Shown here piece by piece: positions 1-8,334 of a DNA stretch of 8,566 bases (position 1 is its first letter; each line of letters opens with the position of its first letter). Position numbers and translations under genes: made by a program. The notes beneath the pieces are model-generated. The model saw nothing but the letters and a program-made list of their open reading frames with translations, was not told the origin of the DNA and searched no databases. The DNA is taken from positions 1-8,566 of the forward strand of contig CAJMNV010000086.1 in the NCBI GenBank assembly GCA_905214825.1, given 5' to 3'. The stretch comes from an uncultured bacterium. GTDB taxonomy: Bacteria; Bacillota; Clostridia; Lachnospirales; Anaerotignaceae.

Positions 1-107
1 TCCACCATAATGGAAGACAGGACGGGGAAGAACACAATCAGCGCAAATAGCAGGAAAAAATTGAAAAACTGCGTGCAAAAGGGCGTATCAATGTACCCAT
101 ACGCAGT
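1..107 (+). pseudogene. rbgA: Upstream part of rbgA with interrupted reading frame
   Basis: The reading frame of rbgA stays recognisably family-like upstream of the ATG at 108. Codons 51-107 read QEKIEKLRAKG then RINVPIRS, which matches the linker just before the P-loop in RbgA/YlqF proteins (compare the EKFDRMRAKG stretch recalled for Bacillus subtilis RbgA). A TAG at 48-50 closes this frame, and no ATG, GTG or TTG lies between the stop and position 108. Further upstream the coding frame is unclear: frame 1 is open across 1-108, and frame 2 from about position 11 reads KTGRGRTQSAQIAGK and would join the main frame if one A were removed from the six-A run at 55-60. The missing N-terminal half would carry the G4 (NKxD) motif of this circularly permuted GTPase. 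Either the gene is damaged or the assembly has a small indel here; I cannot tell which. Confidence 0.5.
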
Positions 108-680
108 ATGATTGCAGGTATTCCAAATGTTGGAAAATCTACATTTATCAATAAATATGTTGGAAAAACCACTGCAAAAACAGGGGACAAACCTGGTGTG
201 ACACGTGGCAAACAGTGGATAAAATTAAAAAAAGATTTTGAATTGTTGGATACACCTGGTATATTGTGGCCAAAATTTGAAGACCAGCAAGTGGGGTTAA
301 AATTGGCGTTTACTGGGGCTATCAATGATGACATATTAGATGCCCAAACATTGGCAACAGCTTTTATCAACCATATGATGGTTGTAAATCCGGCATGTAT
401 TCAAAAACGGTATCAAATTGCTTTTGATACGATTGCAGAACCTTATGACGTCCTTTGTCAAATTGCAGAGGCAAGAAGTTTTAAATTAAAAGGCGGAGAG
501 CCTGATTTGGAAAGAGCTTCTAAAATATTGATGGACGAATTCCGTGGCGGTAAATTGGGACGCATTACATTGGAATTGCCAGAAGATATTACGGAAATGC
601 TGGCAGAAAAAGCAGAGCGAGAAAAAGAAAAAGCACAATCAGACAAAGCCAGAAAAGCAGAATATAAAAAAAGAAAATGA
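108..680 (+). CDS. rbgA: Ribosome biogenesis GTPase RbgA/YlqF (C-terminal two-thirds)
   Basis: This encodes the C-terminal part of a circularly permuted GTPase that, in Bacillus, acts late in 50S subunit assembly. Counting from the ATG at 108 (190 aa), the P-loop GIPNVGKST is at residues 4-12, the GVT segment of the G2 region at 30-32, and LDTPG (G3) at 47-51, followed by ILWPKFED, a hallmark of the RbgA subfamily. The C-terminal RNA-binding domain follows and ends in a Lys/Glu-rich tail that runs beyond the Bacillus protein end. Family members are about 280-290 aa, so roughly 120 N-terminal residues, including the G4 motif, are missing. The ATG at 108 sits immediately before the P-loop and is unlikely to be the native start; I give it only because a TAG at 48-50 blocks the frame upstream and no better start codon exists. 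Homology to the family is clear; whether the gene is functional is uncertain. It is convergent with the pyr operon. Confidence 0.82.
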   Translation: MIAGIPNVGKSTFINKYVGKTTAKTGDKPGVTRGKQWIKLKKDFELLDTPGILWPKFEDQQVGLKLAFTGAINDDILDAQTLATAFINHMMVVNPACIQKRYQIAFDTIAEPYDVLCQIAEARSFKLKGGEPDLERASKILMDEFRGGKLGRITLELPEDITEMLAEKAEREKEKAQSDKARKAEYKKRK

Positions 681-684
681 TAAA

Positions 685-714
685 AAAATGGCATAATATC
701 AATTATGCCATTTT
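685..714. terminator. Bidirectional Rho-independent terminator between rbgA and pyrI
   Basis: A perfect 13-bp inverted repeat (685-697 pairing with 702-714) encloses a 4-nt loop, with core ATGGCATAAT/ATTATGCCAT. On the plus strand the 3' arm runs into a T-rich tract (about 711-727), and on the minus strand the A-run at 682-688 gives a U-tract. It starts 5 nt after the rbgA stop and ends 6 nt before the pyrI stop, so one hairpin can end transcription of both convergent units. Confidence 0.88.
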
Positions 715-719
715 ATTTT

Positions 720-1139
720 TTATTTTTTTGCTTCACTTTCGCAATAAATACAACGATATACACGATTTGTTTTATCTGTTAATTTGAAAATGTGTGCAAT
801 TTCTTGTTCCACAGATGTGATACAACGTGGATTTTTACAAGTGATAACATCTGTAATTTGTTCGGGCAATTCTGGATGAAATTTTTTGACTTTTTCACCG
901 TTTTTGATGATATTGATGGTAATATCAGGGTCTATATAGCCCAATACACCCAAATCAATGTCTAAAACTTGGTCAATTTTAATGATGTCTTTTTTGCCCA
1001 TTTTATCACTGCTGACATTGCGTAATATTGCCAATGAACAATCCAGTTCTTCTAAGTGCAAAAAGTGGTATATTTCCATGCCTTTGCCTGCTTGTATATG
1101 GTCTATGACAATACCGTTTTGAATTGCGTTTATTCGCAT
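720..1139 (-). CDS. pyrI: Aspartate carbamoyltransferase regulatory subunit PyrI
   Basis: The product is the regulatory chain of aspartate transcarbamoylase. In the well-studied enterobacterial enzyme it binds CTP, UTP and ATP and links catalytic trimers. The 139-aa protein shows the N-terminal allosteric domain with the conserved segment GIVIDHI (residues 9-15), then MGKKDIIKI (47-55), matching the MGRKDLIKI segment of the E. coli chain. The C-terminal zinc domain has all four ligands: Cys101 and Cys106 (C-x4-C) and Cys130 and Cys133 (C-x2-C). I chose the ATG at 1139 rather than an upstream in-frame start at 1217 because a GGAGG at 1150-1154 precedes it, homology starts there, and the longer form would overlap pyrB by almost 90 nt. 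The gene overlaps the end of pyrB by 10 nt, which fits coupled synthesis of the two chains. It is the last gene of the operon and is followed by the terminator. Confidence 0.95.
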   Translation of the reverse strand: MRINAIQNGIVIDHIQAGKGMEIYHFLHLEELDCSLAILRNVSSDKMGKKDIIKIDQVLDIDLGVLGYIDPDITINIIKNGEKVKKFHPELPEQITDVITCKNPRCITSVEQEIAHIFKLTDKTNRVYRCIYCESEAKK

Positions 1140-2056
1140 GATATACACACCTCCAACAATTTCAATATCAATGCCATACGAATATATTTTCCGTTGTGTG
1201 CCTGTTTGAAATAACAAGCACGAGGGTCAGCGTCAACACTGGTTGCAATTTCGTTGACACGTGGCAGAGGGTGGAGGATACATAAATCGGCTTTTGCTGT
1301 TTTCAATTTATCTGGTGTCAAAATATAGCTGTCTTTCAAACGAATATAGTCTGCTTCATTAAAAAAACGTTCTTTTTGTACCCTTGTCATATACAAAATA
1401 TCCAGTTTGGGCATCATTTCTTCCAGACTGTTTGTTTCTTCATAAGAAATACTTTTTTGTTCCAATACATCGTGTATGATATATGTGGGCAAACGCAATT
1501 CTTCTGGGGAAATCAGCACAAAATGAATACCTGTATAACGAGAAATTGCATGGATTAAAGAATGTACTGTACGACCAAATTTTAAGTCACCACAAAGCCC
1601 GATTGTCAAATTGTCAAATCTGCCTTTTTCTCTGTGTATGGTCAAAAGGTCTGTCAATGTTTGTGTGGGGTGGTTGTGTCCGCCGTCACCTGCATTGATA
1701 ATAGGGACAGGGCTGTGCATGGTTGCAACCATAGGAGCTCCTTCTTTTGGGTGACGCATGGCAATAATATCTGCATAACACCCCACAACACGCACAGTGT
1801 CGGAAACGCTTTCACCTTTTGCAGCAGAGCTGCTGTTTGCTTCGGAAAAACCCAATACATTGCCGCCCAATTCCAACATTGCCGCTTCAAAGCTCAAACG
1901 TGTACGGGTGGAAGGCTCAAAAAATAATGTGGCAAGTTTTTTTCTTTTGCAAGCATCTTGATATTTGACAGGGTTTTCGATGATGTCACAAGCAATTTGT
2001 ATCAATTCGTCGATTTCTGTCACAGTCAAATCTGTAATATCAATCAAATTTCGCAT
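1130..2056 (-). CDS. pyrB: Aspartate carbamoyltransferase catalytic subunit PyrB
   Basis: This catalytic chain condenses carbamoyl phosphate with L-aspartate to give N-carbamoyl-L-aspartate, the first committed step of pyrimidine synthesis. The 308-aa length is close to the E. coli chain (about 310 aa). The carbamoyl-phosphate loop [13 protein letters not shown] lies at residues 45-57, the mobile loop with Lys80 and GES at 80-83, Arg101-His102-Pro103, and the [11 protein letters not shown] signature at 123-133. Aspartate-binding residues Arg225 and Gln227 lie in TRVQKER, and HPLPR is at 262-266. No active-site residue appears to be missing. The ATG at 2056 overlaps the pyrE stop by one base (TAATG) and a GGAGG at 2068-2072 lies inside the pyrE end. 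The pyrI gene directly downstream indicates the holoenzyme type made of catalytic and regulatory chains, unlike the PyrI-less trimer of Bacillus subtilis. Confidence 0.97.
   Translation of the reverse strand: MRNLIDITDLTVTEIDELIQIACDIIENPVKYQDACKRKKLATLFFEPSTRTRLSFEAAMLELGGNVLGFSEANSSSAAKGESVSDTVRVVGCYADIIAMRHPKEGAPMVATMHSPVPIINAGDGGHNHPTQTLTDLLTIHREKGRFDNLTIGLCGDLKFGRTVHSLIHAISRYTGIHFVLISPEELRLPTYIIHDVLEQKSISYEETNSLEEMMPKLDILYMTRVQKERFFNEADYIRLKDSYILTPDKLKTAKADLCILHPLPRVNEIATSVDADPRACYFKQAHNGKYIRMALILKLLEVCISCE
1150..1154 (-). promoter_or_regulatory. pyrI: Ribosome binding site fixing the pyrI start
   Basis: GGAGG on the minus strand lies ten bases before the ATG at 1139 and inside the last codons of pyrB. 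It selects this ATG over the in-frame upstream start at 1217, whose extra 26 residues do not resemble PyrI. Confidence 0.75.
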
Positions 2057-2691
2057 TAGGCATCATTCCTCCAACTTTCATCGCTTGGGTTGTTGCGGAA
2101 TGCAACCAATTTTGCAATGTCAGATTGTTTGATATAGCCTTCTTCTGCGGCAACTTCTGCCACAGCATCAAAATTGGACAGGCTGATATTTTTGACATTG
2201 GCTTCTGCCAAACGATCAAGCCCTTTTTGCATACCATATGTGAATATGCTGACAATACCCAATACATCAGCACCTGCAGCACGCAATACATTTACCACTT
2301 CGATGGCACTACCGCCTGTGGAAATCAAATCTTCCACAACAACTACTTTTTGTCCTTTTTCCAATTTTCCTTCGATTTGATTGTTTCTGCCATGGTCTTT
2401 TTGCCCAGAACGTACATAACCCATGGGTAAATCTAAAATATGTGCAGTGATGGCAGCATGTGCAATGCCTGCAGTGCTTGTACCCATCAATACTTCACAA
2501 TCAGGATATTCTTTTTTTATGGTTTCAGCAAGTGCATTTTCAATGCGTGTTCTAACTGCTGGGGCTGTCAATGTCAAACGGTTGTCACAATAAATAGGGC
2601 TTTTGATACCACTTGCCCATATGAAAGGTTCTTCTGGTCTTAAAAATACCGCACCAATAGATAACAAATCTTTTGCAATCTGTTTTTTCAT
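2056..2691 (-). CDS. pyrE: Orotate phosphoribosyltransferase PyrE
   Basis: PyrE transfers the phosphoribosyl group of PRPP to orotate, giving OMP and pyrophosphate. The 211-aa protein follows the Bacillus-type pattern closely: [20 protein letters not shown] at residues 14-33, then CDNRLTL at 35-41. The flexible catalytic loop [17 protein letters not shown] (92-108) carries Arg94, Lys98 and His100. The type I phosphoribosyltransferase PRPP motif [13 protein letters not shown] lies at 116-128, with the acidic pair Glu120-Asp121. The ATG at 2691 overlaps the pyrF stop in an ATGA arrangement (4 nt), and a GGAGG at 2701-2705 sits 9 nt upstream. The gene ends in TAATG, shared with the pyrB start. 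It acts directly before PyrF, its upstream neighbour, and the two activities are often encoded together. The assignment is unambiguous. Confidence 0.97.
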   Translation of the reverse strand: MKKQIAKDLLSIGAVFLRPEEPFIWASGIKSPIYCDNRLTLTAPAVRTRIENALAETIKKEYPDCEVLMGTSTAGIAHAAITAHILDLPMGYVRSGQKDHGRNNQIEGKLEKGQKVVVVEDLISTGGSAIEVVNVLRAAGADVLGIVSIFTYGMQKGLDRLAEANVKNISLSNFDAVAEVAAEEGYIKQSDIAKLVAFRNNPSDESWRNDA

Positions 2692-3398
2692 GCTTGTTCG
2701 CCTCCTAAAAATTCATTCATACATCTTCTATAAGCTGCTACAGGGTCATTTGCTTGTGTGATGGGGCGTCCGACTACAATGTAGTCAGAGCCTAATTCTC
2801 TTGCTTTTGCAGGGGTTGTGATACGCACTTGATCACCTGCATCTCCATCTGCAAAACGTACCCCGGGCGTGATGGTCAAAAAATCTTTCCCACATACTTC
2901 TTTTACTTTGCCTGCTTCCAAAGGGGAGCAAACAACGCCGTCCAAACCAGCGATTTTGGTATTTGCCGCATAGTGCAAAACAACTTCTTCCAAAGAACGG
3001 TTGATGAGCAAATCATTTTGCATACGTTCTTCACTGGTAGATGTTAACTGTGTGACAGCAATCAACAAAGGGCGTGTGCCATCTGCACGTGTCAAACCTT
3101 CCAGTGCTGCTTGCATCATGGATATGGTACCTGCGGCATGTACATTACACAAATCCACGTCTAAATCAGATAAAACTGCCATTGCTTTTTTTACAGTATT
3201 TGGAATATCATGCAATTTTAAATCCAAAAATATTTTATGTCCTCTTGCCTTGATTTCTTTGACAATGGCAGGACCTTCTGCATAAAACAATTCCATACCG
3301 ATTTTCAAAAAAGGTTTTTCTTCTGTAAATGTATCTAAAAAATCAAAAAGGTCTTTTTTGCTGTTGAAATCACAAGCGATGATGACATCTTTGTTCAT
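2688..3398 (-). CDS. pyrF: Orotidine 5'-phosphate decarboxylase PyrF
   Basis: PyrF decarboxylates OMP to UMP, the last step of the pathway, without a cofactor. The 236-aa protein matches the class of OMP decarboxylase typified by Bacillus (about 239 aa). Visible features are Asp10 in the first strand (IIACDF), Lys32 in FLKIGMELF, and the catalytic tetrad region [12 protein letters not shown] with Asp59, Lys61 and Asp64. The phosphate-binding loops are TPGVRF (177-182) and VVGRPIT (208-214). The ATG at 3398 overlaps the pyrD stop by 4 nt (ATGA) and is preceded by GGAGG at 3408-3412. The gene in turn overlaps pyrE by 4 nt, so pyrD, pyrF and pyrE form a chain of stop-start overlaps typical of translational coupling. 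All catalytic residues seen in the family are present. Confidence 0.97.
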   Translation of the reverse strand: MNKDVIIACDFNSKKDLFDFLDTFTEEKPFLKIGMELFYAEGPAIVKEIKARGHKIFLDLKLHDIPNTVKKAMAVLSDLDVDLCNVHAAGTISMMQAALEGLTRADGTRPLLIAVTQLTSTSEERMQNDLLINRSLEEVVLHYAANTKIAGLDGVVCSPLEAGKVKEVCGKDFLTITPGVRFADGDAGDQVRITTPAKARELGSDYIVVGRPITQANDPVAAYRRCMNEFLGGEQA

Positions 3399-4309
3399 AT
3401 TCTGGCACCTCCGATAATGTCTTGTAAATTTGTAATACCATAGCGTTTCATCACAGTGGGCAGTTCTTCAATGATTGTTTTGCAGGCAAATGGGTCAACC
3501 AGATTTGCAGCACCTACTTGCACTGCAGAAGCACCTGCAAGCATCATTTCCAATACGTCCTCTGCAGAAGAAACACCACCCATACCAATGACAGGGATTT
3601 TGACAGCTTCTGCTACTTGATATACCATACGCAATGCAACAGGAAATATCGCACTACCAGAAAATCCACCCATTTTGTTGGCAATGATGGGGCGTTTTGT
3701 TTTTAAGTCAATACGCATACCCATCAATGTATTGATTAAGCTGATACCATCAGCTCCTGCTTGTTCACATGCTTTTGCAATAGAAACAATATCTGTGACA
3801 TTGGGGCTTAATTTGATATATATGGGTTTTGTTGTTACGGCTTTGACAGCTTTTGTGACTTCTGCCGCTGCTTCAGGTGTTGTGCCGAATGTCATGCCGC
3901 CATGATGCACATTGGGGCAACTGACATTGACTTCGATGATGCCAACCTGGTCTTCTTTATCTATACGTTCACAACAATATGCATATTCATCAATGGAAAA
4001 ACCACTGATATTGGCAATCATGGGCTTGTGGAAACATTGTCGCATTTTTGGCAATTCTTCGGCAATGACTTTGTCAATGCCGGGGTTTTGTAACCCAACG
4101 GCGTTAATCAAACCAGCACTGCATTCTGCAATACGAGGTGTTGGATTGCCAAAACGTGGTTCTTTTGTAGTACCTTTACAAGAAAAAGAGCCTAATATAT
4201 TGATGTCATACAATTCTGCAAATTCATACCCATAGCCGAATGTACCACTGGCAGGAATGACAGGATTATCCAACATGATACCGCTGAGCGTCACATTTGT
4301 ATTTACCAC
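3395..4309 (-). CDS. pyrD: Dihydroorotate dehydrogenase (NAD+), catalytic subunit PyrD (class 1B)
   Basis: This FMN-containing subunit oxidises dihydroorotate to orotate and passes electrons through PyrK to NAD+. From the GTG at 4309 the protein has 304 aa, in line with class 1B PyrD (about 300-311 aa). Seen in order: [13 protein letters not shown] (residues 15-27), CKGTT with the FMN-contacting Lys45 (44-48), GNPTPRI (54-60), NAVGLQNPG (69-77), the active-site NVSCPNV with catalytic base Cys131 (128-134), KLSPNV (166-171), and the FMN phosphate loops [11 protein letters not shown] (242-252) and AGASAVQVG (258-266). A longer frame to an ATG-like start at 4348 exists, but the extra 13 residues come from the pyrK 3' end in another frame and look unrelated to the family. 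The GTG at 4307-4309 has a purine-rich AAGGGGG seven bases upstream. The start overlaps the end of pyrK by 7 nt, suiting equal synthesis of two subunits of one complex. Confidence 0.96.
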   Translation of the reverse strand: MVNTNVTLSGIMLDNPVIPASGTFGYGYEFAELYDINILGSFSCKGTTKEPRFGNPTPRIAECSAGLINAVGLQNPGIDKVIAEELPKMRQCFHKPMIANISGFSIDEYAYCCERIDKEDQVGIIEVNVSCPNVHHGGMTFGTTPEAAAEVTKAVKAVTTKPIYIKLSPNVTDIVSIAKACEQAGADGISLINTLMGMRIDLKTKRPIIANKMGGFSGSAIFPVALRMVYQVAEAVKIPVIGMGGVSSAEDVLEMMLAGASAVQVGAANLVDPFACKTIIEELPTVMKRYGITNLQDIIGGARI

Positions 4310-5037
4310 TTGATTTCCCCCTTCTCCAATACAGGGCCTTCTTTGCAAATTCTTTTGTTGCCGTATTTTGTTTCACAACTACAACCCATACAAGCACCAA
4401 AACCACAACCCATACGTTCTTCAAAGCTGAGTTGCCCACTGGTGGTTGTACATTCACACAATGCTTTGAGCATTGGTTCAGGGCCGCAGGTATAAAAATA
4501 TGTATAATCAGATAATGTTTGTACCACATCGGTGACAAAGCCTTTTGTACCAAGTGTACCATCTACTGTGGCAACGTGGACAGGTAGACCCAATGCACGA
4601 AATTCATCAATAAAAAATGCTTCTTTTTTCGATGCAAAACCCAGTATGAACGTTGGTTTTTTGCCTTCTGCAATGAGATTTTTTGCCAAGCGATACATAG
4701 GAGGGATACCAACACCTCCACCAATCAACAAAGGTTTTTGCCCGCTTTTTGATGTGTCGTATCCATTGCCAAGACCTGTTAGAATATCCAATGTTTTACC
4801 AGAAGGCAGTGTGGAAAGATATTGTGTGCCTTTGCCAACGGTTTTATACAGTATGGTGATTGTTTTTTCGTTATAATCACATACAGAAATGGGACGGCGT
4901 AAGAAAAAGCCGTCCAATTTGATATTGATGAATTGTCCAGGAGCGGTGATGGCAGAAGTATCTCCTGCCAAAACCATTTTTAATACAGTATCGCTTAAAT
5001 GTTGGTTATATTTTATGGTGAAAATCGACTGTTTCAC
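4303..5037 (-). CDS. pyrK: Dihydroorotate dehydrogenase electron transfer subunit PyrK
   Basis: PyrK is the FAD- and [2Fe-2S]-containing partner of class 1B PyrD; it carries electrons from the FMN of PyrD to NAD+. The 244-aa protein has a ferredoxin-reductase-type FAD domain with LRRPISVCDY at residues 46-55 and the VGKGTQYL segment at 67-74. The nucleotide-binding segment IGGGVGIPP follows at 105-113, and the C-terminal iron-sulfur region has Cys211, Cys216, Cys219 and Cys231 in the pattern C-x4-C-x2-C-x11-C after EERMG. An additional cysteine, Cys221, also occurs in relatives. The start is GTG at 5037, preceded by AAGGAGG at 5044-5050 with six bases between. It begins 15 nt after the carB stop and overlaps pyrD by 7 nt. 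Pairing with pyrD in this order is the standard Firmicute arrangement. Confidence 0.96.
   Translation of the reverse strand: MKQSIFTIKYNQHLSDTVLKMVLAGDTSAITAPGQFINIKLDGFFLRRPISVCDYNEKTITILYKTVGKGTQYLSTLPSGKTLDILTGLGNGYDTSKSGQKPLLIGGGVGIPPMYRLAKNLIAEGKKPTFILGFASKKEAFFIDEFRALGLPVHVATVDGTLGTKGFVTDVVQTLSDYTYFYTCGPEPMLKALCECTTTSGQLSFEERMGCGFGACMGCSCETKYGNKRICKEGPVLEKGEIKW
4317..4327 (-). promoter_or_regulatory. pyrD: Ribosome binding site fixing the pyrD GTG start
   Basis: On the minus strand this reads GGAGAAGGGGG, ending seven bases before the GTG at 4309. It lies inside the last codons of pyrK. It supports the short 304-aa PyrD rather than the longer frame beginning at 4348. Confidence 0.72.
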
Positions 5038-5043
5038 GACGTA

Positions 5044-5050
5044 CCTCCTT
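5044..5050 (-). promoter_or_regulatory. pyrK: Ribosome binding site for the pyrK GTG start
   Basis: AAGGAGG on the minus strand, six bases before the GTG at 5037, fills most of the 15-nt gap between carB and pyrK. The near-consensus site supports the non-ATG start. Confidence 0.8.
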
Positions 5051-5052
5051 GA

Positions 5053-8000
5053 TTATGCGTCGATGGTGGAAATGCAAAGTGTGGTTTCTTCCAAAACGTC
5101 AAGCAATACTTTTACAGTGTCCAATGCGGTGAACATGGTCACGTTGTTTTCTACTGCACATTGACGAATTTCTTGGCCATCGCTCATTTCTTTGTCAGAG
5201 TTGATGTCTCTTGTGTTGATGACATAAGTCACATAGCCATGACGAATTGCTTCTATGATTTCGTCACTGCCTTCGCTGATTTTTGCTTTGACACGTGTAC
5301 GGATACCATGTTGTCTTAAAAATGCAGCAGTACCTTTTGTTGCTTCGATGTTAAAGCCCAATTCATAGAAACGACGCATCAAAGGCAATGCTTCTTCTTT
5401 ATCTTTGTCTGCAATGGTAGCAAATACAGTACCATAATTCAAAATGTTCATACCAGATGCTTGCAATGCTTTGTACAATGCACGGTTGAGCTTGTTGTCA
5501 TAACCGATGGCTTCCCCTGTGGATTTCATTTCGGGAGAAAGGTAAGTGTCCATACCATGCAATTTGGAGAATGAGAATGCAGGTACTTTGACATACCATC
5601 TATTTTTTTCATCAGGGTATATACCGAAAATACCTTGTTCTTTTAATGTTTTGCCCAATATTACCAATGTTGCAATATCAGCAAGAGAATAACCAGTTGC
5701 TTTGGACAAGAAAGGTACGGTTCTGGAAGAACGTGGGTTTACTTCGATGACATACACATTATCTTCTTTATCTACAATAAACTGAATGTTGAACAAACCA
5801 CGGATACCAATACCCAGACCTAATTTTTTGGTGTATTCCAAAATTTTGCCTTTTGCTTTTGCGGATACACTGAATGTAGGGTATACACTGATGGAGTCGC
5901 CAGAGTGAATACCAGTTCTTTCTACATGTTCCATAATACCAGGAACGAATACATCAAATCCGTCGCATACAGCATCTACTTCTAATTCTTTTCCTTGAAT
6001 ATATTTGTCAACCAATACAGGTTGGTCTTCATTGATGGCAACTGCAGATTTTAAATAGGTACGTAGTGCATTTTCATTTGCAACAATTTGCATAGCACGA
6101 CCACCCAAAACATAGCTGGGGCGTACCAATACAGGATAGCCGATTGCATTTGCAGCTTTGACACCATCTTCGATATTGGTAACTGCTTGCCCTTTTGGTT
6201 GTGGAATTGCCAGTTCTTCCATGATTTTTTCAAATGAATCTCTGTTTTCTGCTCTTTCGATAGCGGCAACGTCTGTACCAATGATTTTTACACCACGTTC
6301 CATCAAAGGTTGTGCCAAATTGATTGCGGTTTGTCCGCCCAATGATGCAATTACGCCAAAAGGCTGTTCTAGTTCCACAATGTTCATGACATCTTCCGTT
6401 GTCAATGGTTCAAAATATAGTTTGTCACTGGTTGTGTAGTCTGTGGATACGGTTTCTGGGTTGTTGTTTATGATGATAGACTCATAACCGAATTCTTTGA
6501 TGGTGGTAACTGCGTGAACCGTAGAGTAGTCAAATTCTACACCTTGTCCGATACGAATAGGGCCAGAACCCAAAACAATGATTTTCTTTTTATCGCTGAT
6601 ACGGGATTCATTGTTTTCTTCGTATGTAGAATAGAAGTAAGGAATATAACCACCACAACCGCTTGTTTCAATCATTTTATAAACAGGGAACAGTTTTGCT
6701 TCTTTTCTCATATTGAAAACTTCGATTTCTGTTTTGTTCCATAATGTTGCAATGAATTTATCGGAGAAGCCCATTTTCTTTGCATTTGCCAAAACTTCTG
6801 TGTTGCCCACATTTTGAGATAATACGGTTTCGTAATCCACGATGTTTTTCAACACTTCCAAGAAATATTTTGTGATTTTGGTTGCGTCGAAAATATCGTC
6901 CAAAGAAACACCATTACGGATTAACTGTGCAATGGCATAGATACGGTCATCAGGGCTTTTTGCGATATAATCCAGCAAATCTGCATTGGAAACAGTATCA
7001 AATTTTGCCATGTAGATATGGCAAACACCGATTTCCAAAGAACGTACAGATTTTAACAAACATTCTTCTATGGTTCTACCAATGCCCATCACTTCGCCAG
7101 TTGCTTTCATTTGTGTACCCAATGTGTTTGCAGCAGTTTCAAATTTATCAAATGCGAAACGAGGCATTTTTGCAACAATATAATCCAGTGCAGGTTCAAA
7201 ATTTGCATTGGTTGCAGAAATTTGAATTTCGTCCAATGTCATGCCCACAGCGATTTTTGCAGTTACTCTTGCAATGGGGTATCCGCTTGCTTTTGATGCC
7301 AAAGCAGAAGAACGAGATACACGAGGATTTACTTCAATTAAGTAGTATGTGGAAGAATTAGGGTCTAATGCAAATTGTACATTACAACCCCCTTCGATTT
7401 TTAATGCACGAATGATTTTCAATGCACTGTCACGCAACATATTGAAGTCTGCATCGTTCAATGTCAATATAGGTGCTACAACGATGGAGTCACCTGTGTG
7501 TACACCAACGGGGTCTATGTTTTCCATACCACATATTGTGATGGCGTGGTCTGTGCCGTCACGCATGACTTCAAATTCAATTTCTTTGTAGCCTTTTACG
7601 CTTTTTTCAACCAATACTTGGTGTACAGGAGAAAGTTTCAAAGCATTTTCCATGATTTCTGCAAGTTCTTTTTCATTGTGTGCAAAACCGCCGCCAGTAC
7701 CACCCAATGTGAATGCAGGACGCAATACCACAGGATAACCAATTTCATTGGCTGCATCAATGGCTTCTGGTATGGAATATGTGATTTTGGAAGGGATAAC
7801 AGGTTCACCGATTTCCTGACACAATTCTTTGAACAATTCTCTATCTTCTGCACGTTCGATACTTTCACAGCTGGTACCCAACAATTCCACTTGACATTCT
7901 CTCAAAATACCTTTCTTTTCCAACTGCATTGCCAAGTTTAATCCTGTTTGTCCGCCAATACCGGGAACAATGGCATCTGGGCGTTCATAACGCAGTATTT

Positions 8001-8226
8001 TTGCAACGTATTCCAATGTCAAAGGTTCCATGTATACTTTATCTGCGATTGTGGTATCTGTCATAATGGTAGCAGGGTTTGAGTTTATCAATACCACTTC
8101 ATAACCTTCTTCTTTGAGTGCTAAACAGGCTTGTGTGCCTGCATAGTCAAATTCTGCTGCTTGTCCGATTACAATAGGGCCTGAGCCAATAATCAAAATT
8201 TTTTTCAAGTCAGTACGTTTTGCCAT
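5053..8226 (-). CDS. carB: Carbamoyl-phosphate synthase large subunit CarB
   Basis: CarB makes carbamoyl phosphate from bicarbonate, ammonia (channelled from glutamine by CarA) and two ATP. The 1057-aa length is normal for the family (about 1060-1075 aa). Two homologous halves are visible. The first has [19 protein letters not shown] at residues 12-30, an ATP-grasp domain with [12 protein letters not shown] (169-180) and metal-binding [10 protein letters not shown] (298-307). The second has [18 protein letters not shown] at 551-568, [11 protein letters not shown] (702-712) and EVNPRSSRT (828-836). The oligomerisation region lies between them. The C-terminal MGS-like allosteric domain (about 935-1057) has [10 protein letters not shown] at 961-970, the region that binds UMP or other effectors in studied enzymes. 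The ATG at 8226 follows AAAGGAGG at 8236-8243. No frameshift is evident. The partner carA is not upstream of carB here; that place is taken by pyrC. Small amidotransferase subunit must therefore come from outside the window. Confidence 0.98.
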   Translation of the reverse strand: MAKRTDLKKILIIGSGPIVIGQAAEFDYAGTQACLALKEEGYEVVLINSNPATIMTDTTIADKVYMEPLTLEYVAKILRYERPDAIVPGIGGQTGLNLAMQLEKKGILRECQVELLGTSCESIERAEDRELFKELCQEIGEPVIPSKITYSIPEAIDAANEIGYPVVLRPAFTLGGTGGGFAHNEKELAEIMENALKLSPVHQVLVEKSVKGYKEIEFEVMRDGTDHAITICGMENIDPVGVHTGDSIVVAPILTLNDADFNMLRDSALKIIRALKIEGGCNVQFALDPNSSTYYLIEVNPRVSRSSALASKASGYPIARVTAKIAVGMTLDEIQISATNANFEPALDYIVAKMPRFAFDKFETAANTLGTQMKATGEVMGIGRTIEECLLKSVRSLEIGVCHIYMAKFDTVSNADLLDYIAKSPDDRIYAIAQLIRNGVSLDDIFDATKITKYFLEVLKNIVDYETVLSQNVGNTEVLANAKKMGFSDKFIATLWNKTEIEVFNMRKEAKLFPVYKMIETSGCGGYIPYFYSTYEENNESRISDKKKIIVLGSGPIRIGQGVEFDYSTVHAVTTIKEFGYESIIINNNPETVSTDYTTSDKLYFEPLTTEDVMNIVELEQPFGVIASLGGQTAINLAQPLMERGVKIIGTDVAAIERAENRDSFEKIMEELAIPQPKGQAVTNIEDGVKAANAIGYPVLVRPSYVLGGRAMQIVANENALRTYLKSAVAINEDQPVLVDKYIQGKELEVDAVCDGFDVFVPGIMEHVERTGIHSGDSISVYPTFSVSAKAKGKILEYTKKLGLGIGIRGLFNIQFIVDKEDNVYVIEVNPRSSRTVPFLSKATGYSLADIATLVILGKTLKEQGIFGIYPDEKNRWYVKVPAFSFSKLHGMDTYLSPEMKSTGEAIGYDNKLNRALYKALQASGMNILNYGTVFATIADKDKEEALPLMRRFYELGFNIEATKGTAAFLRQHGIRTRVKAKISEGSDEIIEAIRHGYVTYVINTRDINSDKEMSDGQEIRQCAVENNVTMFTALDTVKVLLDVLEETTLCISTIDA

Positions 8227-8235
8227 AAAAATTTT

Positions 8236-8243
8236 CCTCCTTT
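8236..8243 (-). promoter_or_regulatory. carB: Ribosome binding site for carB
   Basis: AAAGGAGG on the minus strand lies nine bases before the carB ATG. It is not enclosed in either of the two stem-loops further upstream in the same spacer, so those loops as drawn would not hide it. Confidence 0.8.
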
Positions 8244-8261
8244 ATATAAAAACAATGATAT

Positions 8262-8277
8262 GTGGCAAAAAAGCCAC
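8262..8277 (-). other. Short GC-rich stem-loop ahead of carB
   Basis: GTGGC at 8262-8266 pairs with GCCAC at 8273-8277 around a loop of six bases that are all U in the transcript. The stem is only 5 bp. The next U-run in the transcript (GUUUUU) begins about 7 nt after the stem, too far for a classic terminator. It sits about 18 nt upstream of the carB ribosome binding site. A role in attenuation or mRNA stability is possible but unproven. Confidence 0.4.
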
Positions 8278-8284
8278 TCTATTT

Positions 8285-8308
8285 ATAAAACAAATTTTTT
8301 TGTTTTAT
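8285..8308 (-). other. Perfect A+T-rich inverted repeat in the pyrC-carB spacer
   Basis: ATAAAACAAA at 8285-8294 pairs perfectly with TTTGTTTTAT at 8299-8308, leaving a 4-nt loop. In the direction of transcription (minus strand) the loop is AAAA and no U-run follows, so it does not look like a normal Rho-independent terminator. It lies about 30 nt after the pyrC stop and could be an mRNA processing or stability element, part of a leader structure, or an A+T-rich coincidence. Confidence 0.5.
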
Positions 8309-8334
8309 GCGAATGATAAAAATATCTCTTTTTG

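Noticed and set aside
38..370. Minus-strand open frame of 110 codons opposite rbgA
   Set aside because: It is antisense to the conserved P-loop and G3 region of rbgA and has no recognisable features.
1140..1217. 26-residue N-terminal extension of PyrI
   Set aside because: It overlaps the pyrB 3' coding sequence and does not resemble the start of PyrI; the ATG at 1139 has a GGAGG site and matches the family start.
4310..4348. 13-residue N-terminal extension of PyrD from a start at 4348
   Set aside because: The extra residues lie inside pyrK in another frame, are not family-like, and a better ribosome binding site precedes the GTG at 4309.
6882..7941. Long plus-strand open frames opposite carB (159 and 147 codons)
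   Set aside because: They lie wholly antisense to a well-conserved carB, have no recognisable domains, unusual composition rich in Gln, Cys and Phe, and no convincing ribosome binding site. They are shadows of codon bias on the coding strand.
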